NCBI GenBank assembly: GCA_039565995.1
Contig: CP154795.1
Location: forward strand, 1,736,001 to 1,800,000
DNA from: Propionibacteriaceae bacterium ZF39
GTDB taxonomy: Bacteria; Actinomycetota; Actinomycetes; Propionibacteriales; Propionibacteriaceae
Length of the DNA stretch: 64,000 nucleotides
Reading direction: 5' to 3'
Part shown: positions 60,917 through 64,000 of the stretch, one piece after another
How the letters are laid out: each line of letters opens with the position of its first letter
Numbering within the stretch: the stretch's first letter is position 1
Program-made: the position numbers and the translations under genes
The notes under the pieces: model-generated
Told to the model about the DNA's origin: nothing
The model's input: the letters and a program-made list of their open reading frames with translations, nothing else
Database searches by the model: none

Positions 60917-62257
60917 ATGACCACTCTCCAGTCTGATCCCACCGGCGGACCCGCGGATCGTCCGCTGCGCGTGGCCCTGCTCGGCTGCGGCGTGGTGGGT
61001 TCGGCAGTGGCCCGGCTGCTGACCGAGCACGCCAGCGACCTCACGGCCCGGGTCGGCCGGCCGCTGGAGCTCGCGGGCATCGCGGTGCGCCGGACCAACA
61101 TCGACCGCCCCGGCATTGATCCGGCGCTCTTCACGACCGATGCGGACGAGTTGGTCGCCCGCGACGATGTGGACCTGGTGGTCGAGGTCATCGGCGGCAT
61201 CGAACCCGCGCGCACGCTGATCCTGAGCGCGATCGCGAACGGTGCGTCCGTGGTGACCGCCAACAAGGCGCTGCTGGCCGAGGACGGCCCGCGGCTGTTC
61301 GAGGCGGCAGAAACCGCCGGGGTGGACCTCTACTACGAGGCGGCCGTCGCGGGTGCGATCCCGATCATCCGGCCGCTGCGCGAGTCGCTGGTGGGCGACG
61401 ACATCACCACGGTCATGGGCATCGTCAACGGAACGACCAACTTCATCCTCGACAAGATGCACACCGAGGGCTCCAGCTTCGACGACGTGCTGGCCGAGGC
61501 CCAGGCGCTCGGCTACGCCGAGGCCGATCCGACCGCTGATGTCGAAGGGTTCGACGCAGCAGCCAAGGCCGCCATCCTCGCCGGCCTGGCGTTCCACAGC
61601 CGCGTGACGGCCGCCGATGTGCACCGCGAAGGCATCACCGAGATTTCGAGTGCCGACATCGCGGCGGCGAAGCTGATGGACTGCACCGTCAAGGCGCTCG
61701 CGATCTGCACGTCCGAGGAGGTCGAGGGCGAGCGCCGGATCTCGGTGCGTACCCATCCGGCCATGATCCCCAACTCCCATCCGCTGGCCTCGGTCGGTGG
61801 CGCCTACAACGCCGTCGTCGTCGAGTCCACCAATGCCGGTCGACTCATGTTCTATGGCCCCGGCGCCGGTGGCGACCCGACGGCCTCGGCCGTCATGGGT
61901 GACCTCGTCACCATCGCGCGCAACCGGGTCCGGGGCGCGGCGGGGCCGGGGGAGTCGGCGTACGCCCAGCGTCCGGTCATGGGCATGGGCGAGGTCGTCA
62001 CGCGCTATTTCATCTCGCTCGAGGTGATCGACCAGCCCGGCGTCCTCGCGACGGTGGCGGCCAGCTTCGCCGAGCACGGGGTGTCGGTGCAGACCATGCG
62101 TCAGGAGGCCCTGCACCGCGCCGAGGACGGCGGGGCCCGTCTGGTGCTGGTGACCCACTCGGCCCCCGAGAGCGCCCTGGGGGCCACGGTCGACGCGCTC
62201 GCCAACCTCTCCGAGGTCCACGAAGTTCTGTCGGTCATGCGGGTGGAGGGAGAGTGA
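60917..62257 (+). CDS. hom: Homoserine dehydrogenase
   Basis: A 446-residue enzyme. NAD(P)-binding VALLGCGVVGSAVARLL, then VTANKALLAEDG, the catalytic region AGAIPIIRPLRESLVGDDITTVMGIVNGTTNFIL and DPTADVEGFDAAAKAAILA. A C-terminal ACT domain (YFISLEVIDQPGVLATVAASFAEHG) should allow threonine feedback control. It makes homoserine for threonine and methionine. The end overlaps thrB. Confidence 0.94.
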   Translation: MTTLQSDPTGGPADRPLRVALLGCGVVGSAVARLLTEHASDLTARVGRPLELAGIAVRRTNIDRPGIDPALFTTDADELVARDDVDLVVEVIGGIEPARTLILSAIANGASVVTANKALLAEDGPRLFEAAETAGVDLYYEAAVAGAIPIIRPLRESLVGDDITTVMGIVNGTTNFILDKMHTEGSSFDDVLAEAQALGYAEADPTADVEGFDAAAKAAILAGLAFHSRVTAADVHREGITEISSADIAAAKLMDCTVKALAICTSEEVEGERRISVRTHPAMIPNSHPLASVGGAYNAVVVESTNAGRLMFYGPGAGGDPTASAVMGDLVTIARNRVRGAAGPGESAYAQRPVMGMGEVVTRYFISLEVIDQPGVLATVAASFAEHGVSVQTMRQEALHRAEDGGARLVLVTHSAPESALGATVDALANLSEVHEVLSVMRVEGE

Positions 62258-63210
62258 TGGGCAGCGGGAAGCCTCCCGGCATGCCCAGGGGCGCGCTCCC
62301 CGAGGCCCTTCCGGCCGGGCGCCGCGCCCACCTACGCGTACCCGCGAATTCCGCCAACCTCGGCCCCGGATTCGACAGTCTCGGGCTGGCGTTCGACTGG
62401 TTCGACGACTGCACGCTCGAGGTTCTCGAGTCGGGTGTCGAGGTCGAGGTCACCGGGGAGGGACAGCGATTCGTCCCGAGGGATCGGTCCCACCTGGTCC
62501 TGCGCTGCCTTGATCGCGGACTGGCAGCGCTCGGGGCCCGGGCGCCGGGCGTACGCCTGATCGCCCACAACACGATCCCGCACACCCGCGGCCTCGGTTC
62601 GTCGGCCGCCGCCACGGTGGCGGGGCTGCTCGCCGCCTGGGCCCTGGCCCGGCCGGGGATCGAGCCCGACCGGCAGTGGCTGCTCACCCAGTCCAACGCG
62701 GTCGAGGGGCATCCCGACAATGTGGCCGCGGCCATCTTCGGCGGATTCGTGATCACCTGGGTCGACGACGAGAACGAGCCCGGTGCGGTGCATGCGGCCG
62801 GTGCGCCCGTCCACCCCGATGTGCGTGTCGTCGCCTATGTGCATCCCGAACCGGTGGCGACCCGCGCCGCGCGGAAGGCTCTGCCGGCCCGGGTTCCCCA
62901 CGACGAGGCGGCGCGCAATTCCGGTCGCGCGGCCCTCCTGACCCACGCGATGACCAGCGCGCCCGAGTTGTTGCACGCCGCCACCCGCGAATGGCTCCAC
63001 CAGGACTATCGGGCCGACCTCATGCCCGAGGCCATGGGGCTCGTGCGCGACCTGCGCCGTCGGGGCTTCGGTGCGGTCATCAGCGGGGCCGGCCCCACGG
63101 TGCTCGTGCTGACCGACGCCGAGCGCGCGGCGGAGCTCGATGGCAGCGAGGCCGGGGACTTCCACGTGCACCGGTTGGGCATTGGCGGCCCCGCGGAGTT
63201 GTTGGCCTGA
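62254..63210 (+). CDS. thrB: Homoserine kinase
   Basis: A 318-residue GHMP kinase. VPANSANLGPGFDSLGLAFD starts the fold, TRGLGSSAAATVAGLLAAWAL is the phosphate loop, GHPDNVAAAIFGGFV the next motif and GAVISGAGPTVLVL the C-terminal one. Coupled to hom by overlap (GTGATG; GTG 62254 or ATG 62257). In many actinobacteria thrC lies between hom and thrB; here it is absent. Confidence 0.93.
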   Translation: MMGSGKPPGMPRGALPEALPAGRRAHLRVPANSANLGPGFDSLGLAFDWFDDCTLEVLESGVEVEVTGEGQRFVPRDRSHLVLRCLDRGLAALGARAPGVRLIAHNTIPHTRGLGSSAAATVAGLLAAWALARPGIEPDRQWLLTQSNAVEGHPDNVAAAIFGGFVITWVDDENEPGAVHAAGAPVHPDVRVVAYVHPEPVATRAARKALPARVPHDEAARNSGRAALLTHAMTSAPELLHAATREWLHQDYRADLMPEAMGLVRDLRRRGFGAVISGAGPTVLVLTDAERAAELDGSEAGDFHVHRLGIGGPAELLA

Positions 63211-63294
63211 GCCGAGCGACTCCCCGGTCCGGGACACTCGCGTCCGGATATCGACGCACGGTTTTGGGCAGTGCTAGTGTTGTTGTCGAAGGAG

Positions 63295-63381
63295 ATGCGT
63301 TCTTATCTCCCCGCGCCCCGACAGGTCTGGCGCCGATCCTCAAGCTCTCGCGTGAATGAGCTGCGCCGGAATGCTTGGTGA
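63295..63381 (+). CDS. Possible leader peptide in the rho 5' region
   Basis: A 28-codon frame, Arg/Ser-rich (MRSYLPAPRQVWRRSSSSRV then NELRRNAW), in the 285-bp gap before rho. AAGGAG lies directly against the ATG, which is too close for normal initiation, so translation is doubtful. The rest of the gap holds a weak promoter (TAGTGT near 63275) and GC-rich stems. Confidence 0.25.
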   Translation: MRSYLPAPRQVWRRSSSSRVNELRRNAW

Positions 63382-63495
63382 TCACCCATGCGGACCCACC
63401 TGACAAGGGCTCATTCGAGGTTGCCGGTTGTGCCGGGCCTCCAGCCGGCCGAGCGAGTTCACCCGGAACGACGCGGTCGGATCGAAAGGACTCCA

Positions 63496-64000
63496 GTGAC
63501 AGAAACCACCGAAGCGACGTCCACCGCGCCCGGCAATGACGCTGTGATCGCGGCGGAGAGTTCCTCTGCGGGACGTCGCCGCAAGGGATCGGGCCTGGAT
63601 GCGATGCTCCTGCCGGAGTTGAAGCAGCTCGCCTCATCCCTCGGCCTGCGTGGCACCGGAGCGATGCGCAAGAGCGCGCTCATCGACGCCATCAGGTCGG
63701 CCCAGAACGGAGGGGGCGCCGCGCCGACGCGCGGCGAGCGTCCCGCTCGTCAGGCCACCCGGCCCGACACGAGCACTGAAAACCGGACCAGCTCCGACGA
63801 GCCGGCCGAGCGTACGCAGCGGAGTGCGCTGTCCACCGAGCGGGCCGAGAACCGGTCCGCAGAGCGCGCCGAGAACCGGTCCACGGAGCGGGCCGCCGAG
63901 GCGCCGAACACCGATCAGCCTGCGGGACGCGGCGGTGACGACCGCAACAACGGCAACAACAACAGCAACGGTGACGGCGGATCCGACCGGCGGGACGGCC
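63496..64000 (+). CDS. rho: Transcription termination factor Rho (5' part)
   Basis: The first 168 residues before the window ends. The N-terminal SAP-like helix bundle (LPELKQLASSLGLRGTGAMRKSALIDAI) is clear. Then comes the Arg/Glu/Asn-rich low-complexity insert typical of actinobacterial Rho, with repeats of ERAENRS and a poly-Asn tract (NNGNNNSNGD). RNA-binding and ATPase domains lie outside. GTG 63496 has AAAGGA upstream. Confidence 0.88.
   Translation, partial: MTETTEATSTAPGNDAVIAAESSSAGRRRKGSGLDAMLLPELKQLASSLGLRGTGAMRKSALIDAIRSAQNGGGAAPTRGERPARQATRPDTSTENRTSSDEPAERTQRSALSTERAENRSAERAENRSTERAAEAPNTDQPAGRGGDDRNNGNNNSNGDGGSDRRDG

Overview
This is high-GC actinobacterial chromosome, most likely from the order Propionibacteriales (close to Propionibacteriaceae). 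The evidence is the gene set: UvrD2 next to WhiB7, a PPA1309-family protein beside a UPF0182 membrane protein, a SigR/SigH-type sigma factor with a zinc anti-sigma factor, bL37, PdtaS, WhiB1, Kgd with DUF6104, and the lysA-hom-thrB-rho block. These arrangements are typical of actinobacteria. No species is assigned.

Layout. 1-7.3 kb: recC (runs off the left edge), uvrD2, whiB7 behind a leader with a small ORF and an attenuator hairpin, an ABC1-type kinase and a ThiF/TOMM-like protein. 7.6-18 kb: YgjP-like metallopeptidase, NUDIX hydrolase, DUF2342-type protein, moaE, PDZ-Lon protease, PPA1309 protein, UPF0182 protein and a pair of M16 peptidases (one with, one without the zinc site). 18.1-20.3 kb: an unrecognised 625-residue coiled-coil protein and a small membrane protein.

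20.37-28.67 kb is an 8.3-kb integrated element bounded by 24-bp direct repeats. The right copy is the 3' end of an intact initiator tRNA-fMet gene. The element carries a tyrosine integrase, an excisionase-like protein, a primase-helicase, a phage-type WhiB protein, a scaffold-like protein, an HK97-type major capsid protein and a possible small terminase. It has no portal, large terminase, tail or lysis genes. It looks like a capsid-encoding phage satellite, and this is the most interesting system in the window. An IS element lies just upstream of the tRNA promoter.

30.2-53 kb: FUSC-family membrane protein, a five-gene peptide-type ABC importer, serA, hisN, rsgA-aroA, DoxX, SRAP, an alpha/beta hydrolase, the sigR-rsrA redox regulon core behind its own GGAAT-N18-GTT promoter, bL37, pdtaS, whiB1, a polar amino-acid ABC importer, a barstar-type immunity gene split by a fresh ISL3-family insertion (8-bp target duplication), an orphan small gene and a TetR regulator. 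53.1-53.6 kb is a scar holding repeat fragments that look like old IS ends.

53.5-64 kb: DUF6104 and kgd (2-oxoglutarate decarboxylase/dehydrogenase), a DUF2029-type membrane glycosyltransferase, tRNA-Arg(CCG), lysA, three tandem 27-bp hairpin units, hom-thrB (without thrC) and the start of rho, which runs off the right edge. Several genes (moaE, serA, SRAP, pdtaS, the 46.6-kb membrane gene, tetR) have a -10 box 6-7 nt before the start codon, which implies leaderless mRNAs.
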